Assembly (NCBI RefSeq): GCF_039955095.1
Contig: NZ_CP154878.1
Location: forward strand, 1,860,001-1,924,000
Origin: Limosilactobacillus sp. WILCCON 0051
GTDB taxonomy: Bacteria > Bacillota > Bacilli > Lactobacillales > Lactobacillaceae
Length of the DNA stretch: 64,000 nt
Direction: 5' to 3'
Position 1 is the stretch's first letter. Each line of letters opens with the position of its first letter. Shown piece after piece: positions 35,392-43,474 of the stretch. The notes beneath the pieces were generated by a model. It was not told where the DNA came from and did no database searches. It worked only from the letters and a program-made list of their open reading frames with translations. Made by a program: the position numbers and the translations under genes.

Positions 35392-37623
35392 CTAGATCTG
35401 ATCGCCGGTGATGTTAGCGTGCGCCTTATCATCCAGCTGCCGGCTCCGTTGGAATTCAGCGGCCGTCTTGATCATGCCAGGATCCATGTGCTTAGCCCGG
35501 TGAATGATTTCTTCGTGACGACCATGAACCATTGGCCGTGCCTGAGGATTGCCAAGGTAGCCGCAAGTCCGTTTAACCACGTCACAGGTTGCGGGATCAG
35601 TGTTGCCGCATTGTGGACACTTAAAGCCGCGCGCTGTGGCCTTGAACTCGCCTTTAAAGCCGCACTTGAAACATTGATCGATTGAGGTGTTGGTTCCCAG
35701 ATAGCCGACATGATCGTATGCCCAGTCCCAAACGGCTTCCAACGCTTTCGGATTCTGACGCAGGTTTGGATATTCGCAGTAGTGAATGAAACCACCCGCT
35801 GCGTACTGAGGAAAGTCTTCTTCAAACGTCAGCTTTTCAAATGGCGTCGGATGCTTGCGGACGTCATAGTGGAAGCTGTTGGTGTAATATTCCTTGTCAG
35901 TGACGTCTTCAACCAGGCCAAACTTCTTTTCGTCATCCCGGCAGAACGTGTCCGTTAAAGATTCGGCTGGCGTGGAGTAGACGCTGAAGTGGTAGCCTTC
36001 TTCTTTTTCCCATTGCGCACAAAGGTCATGCATCTGTTTGACGATTGAAACCGCAAAGTCGTGAGCTTCCTGGTTGTGTTCCCACTTTGGACCGTAGAAC
36101 GTTGAGCAGACCTCATACAGACCAATGTAGCCCAATGATACGGTCGCGCGGCTGTTCTTGAAGACCTCATCAACGCTGTCGTCTTTCTTCAGCCGCTTGC
36201 CAAACGCACCATACATGTAAAGCAGCGGCGCGTTTTCCGGCTTGGCTTCCTTGGTCCGCTTGATCCGGTAGTCCAGCGCGATCTTGGCAATGTTCATCTT
36301 TTCATCAAAGATCTGCCAGAACAGCTGCTTGTCGCCATGAGCCTCCAAAGCGATCCGAGGCAGGTTGACCGTAACCACGCCCAGGTTCATCCGGCCAGAG
36401 TTGACCTCCTTGCCGTTTTCATCTTTCCAGCCCTGCAAAAACGACCGGCAACCCATTGGCGTCTTGAATGAGCCCGTAATCTCCTTGATCTTGTCATACA
36501 TCAATAGGTCAGGGTACATCCGTTTAGTAGAGCATTCCAGCGCCAACTGTTTGATATCATAGTTGGGATCGCCTGGCTTAAGATTCAGACCGCGCTTTAA
36601 AGTAAAGATCAGCTTCGGGAAGATCGCCGTCCGATGTTCCTTGCCCAGCCCCTTGATGCGAATCTGTAAAATTGCTTTTTGAATCTCGCGGCAGATCCAG
36701 GAAGTTCCCAAACCAAAGTTGATCGTCGTAAACGGTGTCTGCCCCTGACTGGAGTAGAGCGTGTTGATCTCATATTCCAGAGCCTGCATCGCGTCATAAA
36801 TGTCTTTTTTAGTCTTGGCCTTGGCATAGGCTTCCTGCTTGTCTGGCGCAACCCATTCCTTGGCATCCTTCATGTGCTTTTCATAGTTAAGCTTGGCATA
36901 TGGCTCCAACAGCTGGTCAATGCGGTTGGCCGAGCAGCCACCATACTGCAGTGAAGCTACGTTGGCAATAATCTGCGACATCTGAGCCGTGGCCGTTTGA
37001 ATGGAGCGTGGTGAAGAAACCCACGCGTTCCCAATCTTAAAACCATTTTTGAACATTTCGTCAAAGTCGATCAGACAACAGTTGGTTTCTGGCATAACTG
37101 GAGAGTAGTCCAAATCGTGCCAGTGAATGTCGCCACGCAGATGTGCCTTGGCAACGATACCTGGCAGCATTTTGAGTCCCAGTGCTCGACTAACCACACC
37201 GGCTTCCAGGTCACGCTGCGTGTTAAAGACCCGTGAGTCCTTGTTGGCATTTTCGTGCACGATATGGGAATCACGGCCAAACAGCTGATGGAGCTTGTTC
37301 ATCGGATTAGTGGCCTCGGCAAAGGCTTCTTCATCCTGCTTGCGGTATTCAATGTAGCGCGTTGCCAGATCGTCATGACCAGCCTGGCGCAGTCCATCAA
37401 CAAAAGCTTCGGCAATCTCAATCGTCGTGGCGCTTGCCTGATCCTTAAAGGCCTGTGACAAAGCTTGGCAGACGGATTGTTGCGTTGCCCAATCCGCGTC
37501 AAGTGACTTAAAGATCAAGTTCAGCTTATAGGCATAAAAGGGCGTTTCAGTCCCATCCCTTTTAACTACCTTTAAATCTGCCAGACTATTTAGCCCGGTG
37601 TTTTTTTCCGTCTGCAGCTTCAT
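35392..37623 (-). CDS. nrdD: Anaerobic ribonucleoside-triphosphate reductase
   Basis: A 743-residue class-III ribonucleotide reductase that makes dNTPs under anaerobiosis. An N-terminal ATP-cone (KVVKRDGTETPFYAYKLN) allows allosteric control. Near the C-terminus, CFKCGFKGEF and FKCPQCGNTDPATCD provide the zinc cysteines, and RTCGYLGNPQARP carries the glycyl-radical Gly. Two NrdR boxes lie upstream. The gene is on the minus strand with nrdG downstream. Confidence 0.96.
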   Translation of the reverse strand: MKLQTEKNTGLNSLADLKVVKRDGTETPFYAYKLNLIFKSLDADWATQQSVCQALSQAFKDQASATTIEIAEAFVDGLRQAGHDDLATRYIEYRKQDEEAFAEATNPMNKLHQLFGRDSHIVHENANKDSRVFNTQRDLEAGVVSRALGLKMLPGIVAKAHLRGDIHWHDLDYSPVMPETNCCLIDFDEMFKNGFKIGNAWVSSPRSIQTATAQMSQIIANVASLQYGGCSANRIDQLLEPYAKLNYEKHMKDAKEWVAPDKQEAYAKAKTKKDIYDAMQALEYEINTLYSSQGQTPFTTINFGLGTSWICREIQKAILQIRIKGLGKEHRTAIFPKLIFTLKRGLNLKPGDPNYDIKQLALECSTKRMYPDLLMYDKIKEITGSFKTPMGCRSFLQGWKDENGKEVNSGRMNLGVVTVNLPRIALEAHGDKQLFWQIFDEKMNIAKIALDYRIKRTKEAKPENAPLLYMYGAFGKRLKKDDSVDEVFKNSRATVSLGYIGLYEVCSTFYGPKWEHNQEAHDFAVSIVKQMHDLCAQWEKEEGYHFSVYSTPAESLTDTFCRDDEKKFGLVEDVTDKEYYTNSFHYDVRKHPTPFEKLTFEEDFPQYAAGGFIHYCEYPNLRQNPKALEAVWDWAYDHVGYLGTNTSIDQCFKCGFKGEFKATARGFKCPQCGNTDPATCDVVKRTCGYLGNPQARPMVHGRHEEIIHRAKHMDPGMIKTAAEFQRSRQLDDKAHANITGDQI

Positions 37624-37666
37624 TGTGATCCTCTCCTTTTTTGAACACCATCTATATTAGCGCAAA

Positions 37667-37682
37667 ACACAACATCTAGTTA
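37667..37682 (-). promoter_or_regulatory. NrdR box 1 upstream of nrdD
   Basis: ACACAACATCTAGTTA matches the NrdR consensus ACACWATATNTNGTGT at about 13 of 16 positions. It starts 32 bp from a second box. Confidence 0.72.
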
Positions 37683-37698
37683 AGCCTTGACTTTTACA

Positions 37699-37714
37699 TC
37701 ACTATATGTTGTAG
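37699..37714 (-). promoter_or_regulatory. NrdR box 2 upstream of nrdD
   Basis: TCACTATATGTTGTAG matches the NrdR consensus at about 13 of 16 positions. The 32-bp offset from box 1, about three DNA turns, is the arrangement known for NrdR operators. Confidence 0.75.
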
Positions 37715-38083
37715 TCAGTAATTTGTTATTGCAGATCGAGGTTATAAAATAGATTTCATAATCGTACGTTAAGGCGATCAAAAGCACGCTAAAACTCAAT
37801 TCTTGATTTGGCATGAATCGCATATCGAACTGAATTCAATGTATAATCCAAAGCTAATTTATCGTTTGATATGCTCATAAAATCGTCCTAAATTTTTCTG
37901 GATATATGATAAAAATACCATCACTTCCAAAAACAGCCAAAGACTATCATAGTTGCTAATCATTGATATATCAAGGCTTGACAAGAATTTAACGCTGAGT
38001 AAAACGTGATAGTTCTGATTGGATCAAGCTTTAAAAAATTTTTAGCGAGCCAGCTGTCGCCATGCTTTTTAATTTTTTCTATT
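37715..38083. other. Gene-free AT-rich spacer
   Basis: No convincing reading frame, RNA gene or repeat is seen between the NrdR boxes and the accessory island. Short TGATATATCA-like palindromes occur but are unremarkable in AT-rich DNA. Confidence 0.5.
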
Positions 38084-38124
38084 ATATAAATAACAGCCCG
38101 ACCATTGCGATCGAGCTGTTTTAA
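38084..38124 (-). terminator. Terminator of the RloA/RloB pair, first repeat copy
   Basis: AACAGCCCGA and TCGAGCTGTT form the stem. The whole 41-bp segment is repeated with one mismatch at 40099-40139, so the two-gene cassette lies between direct repeats. Confidence 0.85.
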
Positions 38125-38720
38125 AATTGATCAATATCATAAATCTCTTTAATTGCTTTATCAACATTGGTAAACGGATCATCGTCATAGATCTTGTTAT
38201 TCTTTTGATAAAGCCGTTCAGCATTTAATTTGGCGGTCTGAACTTTGTCTTCAAGATATTTTGAATAATCAGAGCCTTTGAAACGACGATAATCTTGGCC
38301 AAAGTACTTTTTCCCCGAAAGTTTTTGATAAAGTCCTTTTCTTGTATATGATTTCATTACACTTTCAAAATGCATCAAAATCCAAATCTCAAATGAAATT
38401 GAAGAAAAAATCACTTTAATGTTATAGCGCTCGGCAAGTTTTTCGCAATGTTGCAGTTCTGCTCTTGAGTGATCATCGCGGTCAAAAACAACATATACCT
38501 GATCAAATTTTTCTTGTTTTTGGTGTTGATTGGCGGTCTCAATCAACTTTCTTCCAGAAGCCCCAGCATCTTTGACTTTTATTTTTGTGTGATATGTTGT
38601 CACGACATTGCCGCGACGATATTTTTTGTTAAGCATGTCAAAATACTGTTTTTCCGATGCGCCCTCGCAAAAAATGCCAATACTAAAATGTGGTTTTATC
38701 TTTTTCCTCGTTCTTGACAT
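38121..38720 (-). CDS. RloB-like TOPRIM-type protein
   Basis: A 199-residue RloB-family protein, probably the nuclease or effector partner of the adjacent ATPase. The N-terminal IFCEGASEKQYF has the TOPRIM-type Glu (residue 19) and VVFDRDD (residues 80-83) the DxD metal ligands. The gene overlaps the ATPase gene by 38 bases in another frame, so the two are tightly coupled. RloA/RloB pairs are found beside restriction and abortive-infection loci; an anti-phage role is likely but not shown. The DNA is AT-rich relative to the suf/nrd region. Confidence 0.8.
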   Translation of the reverse strand: MSRTRKKIKPHFSIGIFCEGASEKQYFDMLNKKYRRGNVVTTYHTKIKVKDAGASGRKLIETANQHQKQEKFDQVYVVFDRDDHSRAELQHCEKLAERYNIKVIFSSISFEIWILMHFESVMKSYTRKGLYQKLSGKKYFGQDYRRFKGSDYSKYLEDKVQTAKLNAERLYQKNNKIYDDDPFTNVDKAIKEIYDIDQF

Positions 38721-39999
38721 ATTGTTCCCCCACTATGCCATCAACTCTTGCCAAAGTCTTCAATAATTCTTCGGTATCAACGATCGGAACGGCCCCATAT
38801 CGTCCCTCAATGTAACGCTTGGCAAAATGAATATCCAGGCGTCCCTTAGTGCGTGGATCATTAAAATCAAAAATTGAGTTTAACGTGCTGATACCATGAA
38901 AATCTTTCTCAGCTAAGTAAATCTGGTCAATTCTCACCTTTAAGTCCATCAGCTGAATATTATGCGTTGTTAAGATAAACTGATTTAGGTTTTGCTTTGA
39001 ATTAAAAATTCTGACCAGCGACTGTGACAATTCGTTATGAAGCGAATCATCAAATTCATCAATCAAAATTGTTTTGTGACTGCCATTAACCTGCGAATAG
39101 ATAATGTACAGCACTATCTTAAAGATACGGATTGTCCCAAGCGATTCTTGGCTTAATGAAAATTCCTCATCTCCAACGACCTGTCCGGCACCATTATATT
39201 TTTTATGAACAGTAAATAGTTGCGGCACAGTTTTCTGCGCATCTTTAAAGAGTGGCTGCAGCTGTTCAGGAATATCTTGTAGATTTGGCGTAGGTATATC
39301 GCGAACCCTAATGTCAATAATATTAAAATCAGCGTTTCGTAAAAAGGCCACCATTTCATCTTTCAAGATTTGATTCTTCATTAATTCGACCAACTTTGCT
39401 GGTACGATGCCTGAATTATTAATTGCGTATAAATCATTATAAAACCATTTAAAGATACGCATTGCATGAATATCGTTGAATTGTTGCGCAATATAGAGAA
39501 ACAGGCCATTGATACGCATATTTTTAATATATGCTTTTAATTGATCAGGTACGTTCAATAAATTCTGATCTTGTCGCTTGAAATAATTGATAGTCTTGTT
39601 TCGCTTAATAATGTCTAATGATTCATAAGTTACCGCACGTGCATTATAGTCAAAGCGATATTGATATTGAACTGAGTCAATCAATAAATCAATCGTAAAA
39701 CTGGTATCTTCATTTCTTGAGTCCTCGTCCAAAGCAAATGGCGTAAATGCCAATCTGCTTGCACTGTTTTCGCCACCCCCGTTTAAAACGATTTTCTTCA
39801 TCGTTAAAAGACCATTGATGACCCATGTTTTCCCCGCACCATTTGGACCAAAAATCAGCAGGTTTTTTAACAATTTGAGGTTTTTAAATTCAAACGTATT
39901 CGTTTCTCGGTAACTTTTCAGATATGCACCAGTTTCAGCAGAGAGAATCATCTCCTCTTTAAATGAAGCGAAATTTTTCATTTTAAAATCAATCAACAT
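38683..39999 (-). CDS. RloA-like AAA/ABC-type ATPase
   Basis: A 438-residue ATPase of the AAA15/OLD-like class. It starts with the MLIDFKMKNFASFKEE pattern of this class and has Walker A GPNGAGKT (residues 51-58), a signature-like LSQESLGT and Walker B ILIDEFDDSLH, with a later TTHN switch (LTTHNIQLMD). It is encoded directly upstream of the RloB-like gene and overlaps it. ATPase/TOPRIM pairs of this design (OLD, Gabija, PARIS) act against phages; this pair is the RloA/RloB variant. No third gene lies inside the bracketing repeats. Confidence 0.83.
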   Translation of the reverse strand: MLIDFKMKNFASFKEEMILSAETGAYLKSYRETNTFEFKNLKLLKNLLIFGPNGAGKTWVINGLLTMKKIVLNGGGENSASRLAFTPFALDEDSRNEDTSFTIDLLIDSVQYQYRFDYNARAVTYESLDIIKRNKTINYFKRQDQNLLNVPDQLKAYIKNMRINGLFLYIAQQFNDIHAMRIFKWFYNDLYAINNSGIVPAKLVELMKNQILKDEMVAFLRNADFNIIDIRVRDIPTPNLQDIPEQLQPLFKDAQKTVPQLFTVHKKYNGAGQVVGDEEFSLSQESLGTIRIFKIVLYIIYSQVNGSHKTILIDEFDDSLHNELSQSLVRIFNSKQNLNQFILTTHNIQLMDLKVRIDQIYLAEKDFHGISTLNSIFDFNDPRTKGRLDIHFAKRYIEGRYGAVPIVDTEELLKTLARVDGIVGEQYVKNEEKDKTTF

Positions 40000-40098
40000 A
40001 TCTAGTCACCTTCTTATTTGTTTATCACATATTTTCGTGATTAATTATAACAAATATTCCGTTTTCGTGCCTCAAATTTTCGCTTTATCCTGCTACCG

Positions 40099-40139
40099 AT
40101 ATAAATAACAGCCCGACCATTGCAATCGAGCTGTTTTAA
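40099..40139 (-). terminator. Terminator of the AAA ATPase gene, second repeat copy
   Basis: Nearly identical to 38084-38124 (one mismatch), with the stem AACAGCCCGA/TCGAGCTGTT. It lies after the ORC-like ATPase gene. Confidence 0.85.
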
Positions 40140-40170
40140 TTTTTCAACGCCGGCAAACGAAACCAATCCT

Positions 40171-41259
40171 CTAAAACTCGAGATAGTCATAATAAACGGA
40201 ATTTGGATCTTGAACCGCTTTTAGATATTCCGCGAAATATGGCAGCGTGTAGTTAACCTGTCCATATGATGCCGGAACCACCAGATGACGCTCAATGGCA
40301 CGACGGCGATATTGCGATACATAGGAAGCATTTTGATTCATCATTGAAACGACATCTTTAAACCGACGATGATCAGCTACAGCAATTAAATATTTCTTAT
40401 CTTGTGGTGAAAGATCAACGAAAATTTTTTGATAGGCATTATCAAACAACTGAACAATATACTGCTGCTCAATTGACTTTAAATCTGCCTGCTGAATTGG
40501 ACGCGCCAACTTTTCTTGATACTCAAAGGCCAAATAACCAAGCAGCTGAAAGGCATATGAATAGCCACGCACCATGTTAGCCATTTGCTGGGCAGTTACC
40601 CAGTCGCATCCAAGCACTTTGGAATAGCCAAGCGCAGTATTGCCGTTTCCTAGAGGCTCCATGGTTATCTTTTCAGAGCGCAATAAGAAAGTCATTTTAT
40701 TTTCCGTTTGAATATTTAAAATCAGATCTGGTAACCCAGTCATTAGTGTAAAAATTGGCATCTGATGACGTTTCAAGTCGTTAAACACCTGTGCAAAGCT
40801 GCGAATTGCCTTACTGTTGTCAACCTCATCAATCGTAACCAAAACATATTGATGCTTCTTCTTTACTATCTGCATCAATTCAACGACCCGCGTAATAACA
40901 TCGCTGCCAGCTTCTTCACTGTTAAAGGACAATGAAATCGGTCCAGCAGTAAACCCTGATAGTTTTTTGGCCAGAGCAGCAGTCTTACTCTCGACGGCCC
41001 GTTCTAGTTGATGGACAAAACTCGATAAAAGATGCTCATCATTAATCAGGCTGATTGGCAGGCATTGCAAATCTTGACTAAGCAATGTTTCTACCTGTGT
41101 CATAAAAGTCGTTTTACCTGATCCACGCACACCGGTTATGAAGAACGAACGAGCAAATTCACTGTTTTTAATCAACGCAGCCAATGATTCCGCTTGATTA
41201 CCAGTATCAAGATAAATCTTAGGCACATCACCAAAAGTTGGATTGAACGGATTCTGCAT
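40171..41259 (-). CDS. ORC-like AAA ATPase with winged-helix tail
   Basis: A 362-residue ATP-binding protein with Walker A GVRGSGKT (residues 43-50), Walker B VTIDEVD (141-147) and a sensor-like LMTGLPDL. A helical lid is followed by a C-terminal winged-helix-like region (FKDVVSMMNQNASYVSQYRR). The layout resembles the archaeal-ATPase/ORC-Cdc6 or STAND groups. Its role is unknown: DNA-binding regulation, replication of a lost element, or defence are possible. Six TTTTAGA repeats spaced by about 10 bp stand just upstream of its start and are a likely binding array. Confidence 0.68.
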   Translation of the reverse strand: MQNPFNPTFGDVPKIYLDTGNQAESLAALIKNSEFARSFFITGVRGSGKTTFMTQVETLLSQDLQCLPISLINDEHLLSSFVHQLERAVESKTAALAKKLSGFTAGPISLSFNSEEAGSDVITRVVELMQIVKKKHQYVLVTIDEVDNSKAIRSFAQVFNDLKRHQMPIFTLMTGLPDLILNIQTENKMTFLLRSEKITMEPLGNGNTALGYSKVLGCDWVTAQQMANMVRGYSYAFQLLGYLAFEYQEKLARPIQQADLKSIEQQYIVQLFDNAYQKIFVDLSPQDKKYLIAVADHRRFKDVVSMMNQNASYVSQYRRRAIERHLVVPASYGQVNYTLPYFAEYLKAVQDPNSVYYDYLEF

Positions 41260-41291
41260 GATATCACCTCACTTTTAACTTGCTATTTTTA

Positions 41292-41358
41292 TTTTAGATC
41301 TTTTTAGAAGTTTTTAGAAGTTGTTTTTTCTTTTAGAATTTTTTAGATTCTTTTAGAA
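41292..41358. repeat. Helically phased TTTTAGA array
   Basis: TTTTAGA(A/T) begins at 41292, 41302, 41312, 41331, 41341 and 41351. Steps are 10, 10, 19, 10 and 10 bp, so all six lie on about the same DNA face. The array sits 33 bp upstream of the ORC-like ATPase start and could be an operator or iteron-like set. Confidence 0.8.
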
Positions 41359-41694
41359 CTTCATCATAAGAATATTGTTCAACAGCAGCTTCCTAATAAT
41401 CGAAAAACCGTCCAGCATAAAAGCCAGGCGGTCATCTAATTCGCTAAAATGCACTGCAATAATTCCCGATGAGAAATCATTACATTTAAAAACGTCGAAC
41501 GATTGTGAAGGTGATCCGGCGCTTTTGTACTTTAAATCATTGTCTTGGAGCAATCGTATTTTCAGCAATAGCCTGACTTTATTTGCAGCAGCCAGATTCC
41601 CGAACCGCCAATAGTATTGATGACCAACGATTAACTTATTGAAAGCAGGGAATCATCAGTCAGTAATGCTAACGACAAGCTCATCAAAATCGTC
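41359..41694. other. Gene-poor spacer with open frame remnant
   Basis: A minus-strand frame is open from about 41658 to 41353 without a clear start or ribosome site. Its translation (VGHQYYWRFGNLAAANKVRL, then onward) is not recognised. It may be a decayed gene or chance. Confidence 0.3.
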
Positions 41695-42047
41695 ATTATG
41701 CAAAAAATCCTGTATAAATCATATGACGAAAACATCATTACCTACTTTTCGCAAAAAAGCGATGTATAGTAGGTAAAAAATATTGTATATCGAGTTAGGG
41801 TATCCTAACATTACCTACTATTGATCAAAAATTCCCCAATAGTAGGTAAATCACAAAAATGGTCTGGCCCGATCAACCATTAAATATGCAATTTTACCTA
41901 CTATTCGGCAAAATGCGCCCAATAGTAGGTAAATTTCTCGAAATCGCATATGCACTTTCCCTGCACTTACCTACTTTTTTCAAAAAAGCATCGCAAAGTA
42001 GGTAATTTCAAAGAGTGCCGTCCAGATGCGCCTGATTTTTTCACAAA
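41695..42047 (+). repeat. Multi-palindrome intergenic element, copy 4
   Basis: Same orientation as copy 1: TTATGCA-type hairpin (41695-41718), H1 (41738-41776), GTTAGGGTATCCTAAC (41794-41809), H2 (41811-41849), ATCACAAA (41850-41857), H3 (41894-41932), H4 (41967-42005) and TTCACAAA (42040-42047). All four H palindromes are 39 bp. H1-H2 and H2-H3 distances are 73 and 83 bp, but H3-H4 is 73 instead of 62: an 11-bp insertion, about one turn. Confidence 0.93.
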
Positions 42048-42430
42048 CTCAGCCAGTAACCATCATAATAACGACCGCAAAACGGATTCAAGGCAGCCGT
42101 CAGTCAATTAGCATGGGTATTTCCGCGCTGGAACTGGGCTGTACTTTGGCCAACTGATTAACACGAAGATTTCCGCGCTGATGCTAGCAAACTCAGCCAG
42201 TAGCCATTATAATAACGACCGCAAAACTGATTTAAGAACGCTGCCAGTCAATTAGCATGGGTATTTCCGCGCTGGAACTGGGCTGTACTTTGGCCAATCG
42301 ATTAATACAAGGATTTCCACGCTGATGCTAGCAAACTCAGCCAGCAACCATCATAATAACGACCGCAAAACTGATTTAAGGCCGCCGTCAGTCAATTAAC
42401 ATGGGTATTTCCGCGCTGATACTTAACGCT
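42047..42430. repeat. 144-bp tandem array at the rfbB 3' end
   Basis: ACTCAGCCAG begins units at 42047, 42191 and 42335 (period 144). Units contain GCATGGGTATTTCCGCGCTG and end in CGCTGATGCTAGCAAACTC. That end resembles the last codons of rfbB (CGCTGATGCTTGCGA), so the array probably grew from the gene end. It begins at the last base of palindromic element copy 4. Confidence 0.9.
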
Positions 42431-43370
42431 GATGCTTGCGATACCAGGCAATCGTCTCCTGTAAGCCAAACGCAAAATCTGTCTGACTCTTCCAATGCAG
42501 CTGGGTTTCAATCAGGCTGGTATCAAGCGAATAGCGCAGATCATGGCCAGGCCGTTCAGCAACGTGACGGATCAACTGATCGGAAAAGCCTAATTCTGCC
42601 TGCACCATTTTCGTGACCTCATTGTTGCTCTTTTCTTGATGCGCACCGATATTAAAGATCTGACCCAACTGACCATGACGCAAAACCAGATCAATGGCCG
42701 CGCAGTTGTCTTTGACGTACAGCCAGTCACGCCGGTCGGTACCTTGGCCATAAATGTTAAGCGGTCGATTGCGCAGCGCATTTTGAATCAGCATGGGCAA
42801 TAGTTTTTCATGATGCTGACGTGGGCCAAAGTTGTTCGTGCTGCGCGTAATGCAGATTGGCATGCCAAACGTGTGCACCATCGCCAGTGCCAGCATATCT
42901 GCTCCTGCTTTGCTGGCAGCGTATGGCGAACTGGGATGCAGCGGATCGGTTTCCTTAGCCGCTTGCCCAGGCGCCATCGTACCATAGACCTCATCAGTTG
43001 AAATCTGAATGAATTTTTGAATATTGGCCTGATAGGCAGCATCCAATAAAACCTGCGTGCCTAAGACGTTGGTTTTGGTAAAGAGCTCCGGATTTTTCAG
43101 TGAATTGTCAACGTGTGACTCGGCCGCAAAATTAACGATATGATCAATGGCAAATTCCTGCAGCAGCCAGTCAACCAGCTCCCGATTGTTGATGCTGCCA
43201 TGAACGAAATGATAGCGAGCATTGCCAGCTGCCTGCGCATTGTTGGCAACGTTGCCGGCATAGGTCAAAGCATCCAGGTTTACGATCTCAATGCTTTGAT
43301 CGTGTGCAAGTTCATAATCAATAAAGTGACTGCCAATAAAGCCGGCCCCACCAGTTACCAATAGCCGCAA
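42423..43370 (-). CDS. rfbB: dTDP-glucose 4,6-dehydratase
   Basis: A short-chain dehydrogenase/reductase of 315 residues from the RmlB family, which converts dTDP-glucose to the 4-keto-6-deoxy intermediate of rhamnose synthesis. The N-terminal NAD motif is LVTGGAGFIGSHF, the catalytic segment is STDEVYG, and YAASKAG carries the Tyr-Lys pair. The frame is open to 43385, but GGAG lies only nine bases before TTG 43370, which gives the canonical MRLLVTGGAG start. No rmlA, C or D is adjacent, so this copy is an orphan; another nucleotide-sugar substrate is possible. Confidence 0.85.
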   Translation of the reverse strand: MRLLVTGGAGFIGSHFIDYELAHDQSIEIVNLDALTYAGNVANNAQAAGNARYHFVHGSINNRELVDWLLQEFAIDHIVNFAAESHVDNSLKNPELFTKTNVLGTQVLLDAAYQANIQKFIQISTDEVYGTMAPGQAAKETDPLHPSSPYAASKAGADMLALAMVHTFGMPICITRSTNNFGPRQHHEKLLPMLIQNALRNRPLNIYGQGTDRRDWLYVKDNCAAIDLVLRHGQLGQIFNIGAHQEKSNNEVTKMVQAELGFSDQLIRHVAERPGHDLRYSLDTSLIETQLHWKSQTDFAFGLQETIAWYRKHQR

Positions 43371-43434
43371 AAACATCATCTCCAAAAGTACATTTAATTT
43401 CCCTATATTAAATATAATACTTCATTATAAATAG

Positions 43435-43466
43435 AAAAAGCTCTCATCGTTTAGGATGAAAGCCTA
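43435..43466 (-). terminator. Terminator of the lipoprotein gene
   Basis: AGGCTTTCATC and GATGAGAGCTTTTTCT on the minus strand form a stem followed by a T-run. Confidence 0.83.
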
Positions 43467-43474
43467 CTCGTTAA

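Noticed and set aside
37715..38083. Possible small RNA in the spacer before the RloA/RloB cassette
   Set aside because: No promoter, terminator or conserved structure could be seen.
41353..41568. Minus-strand 71-residue frame
   Set aside because: It lacks a credible start and ribosome site; may be a decayed gene, too weak to list as a CDS.
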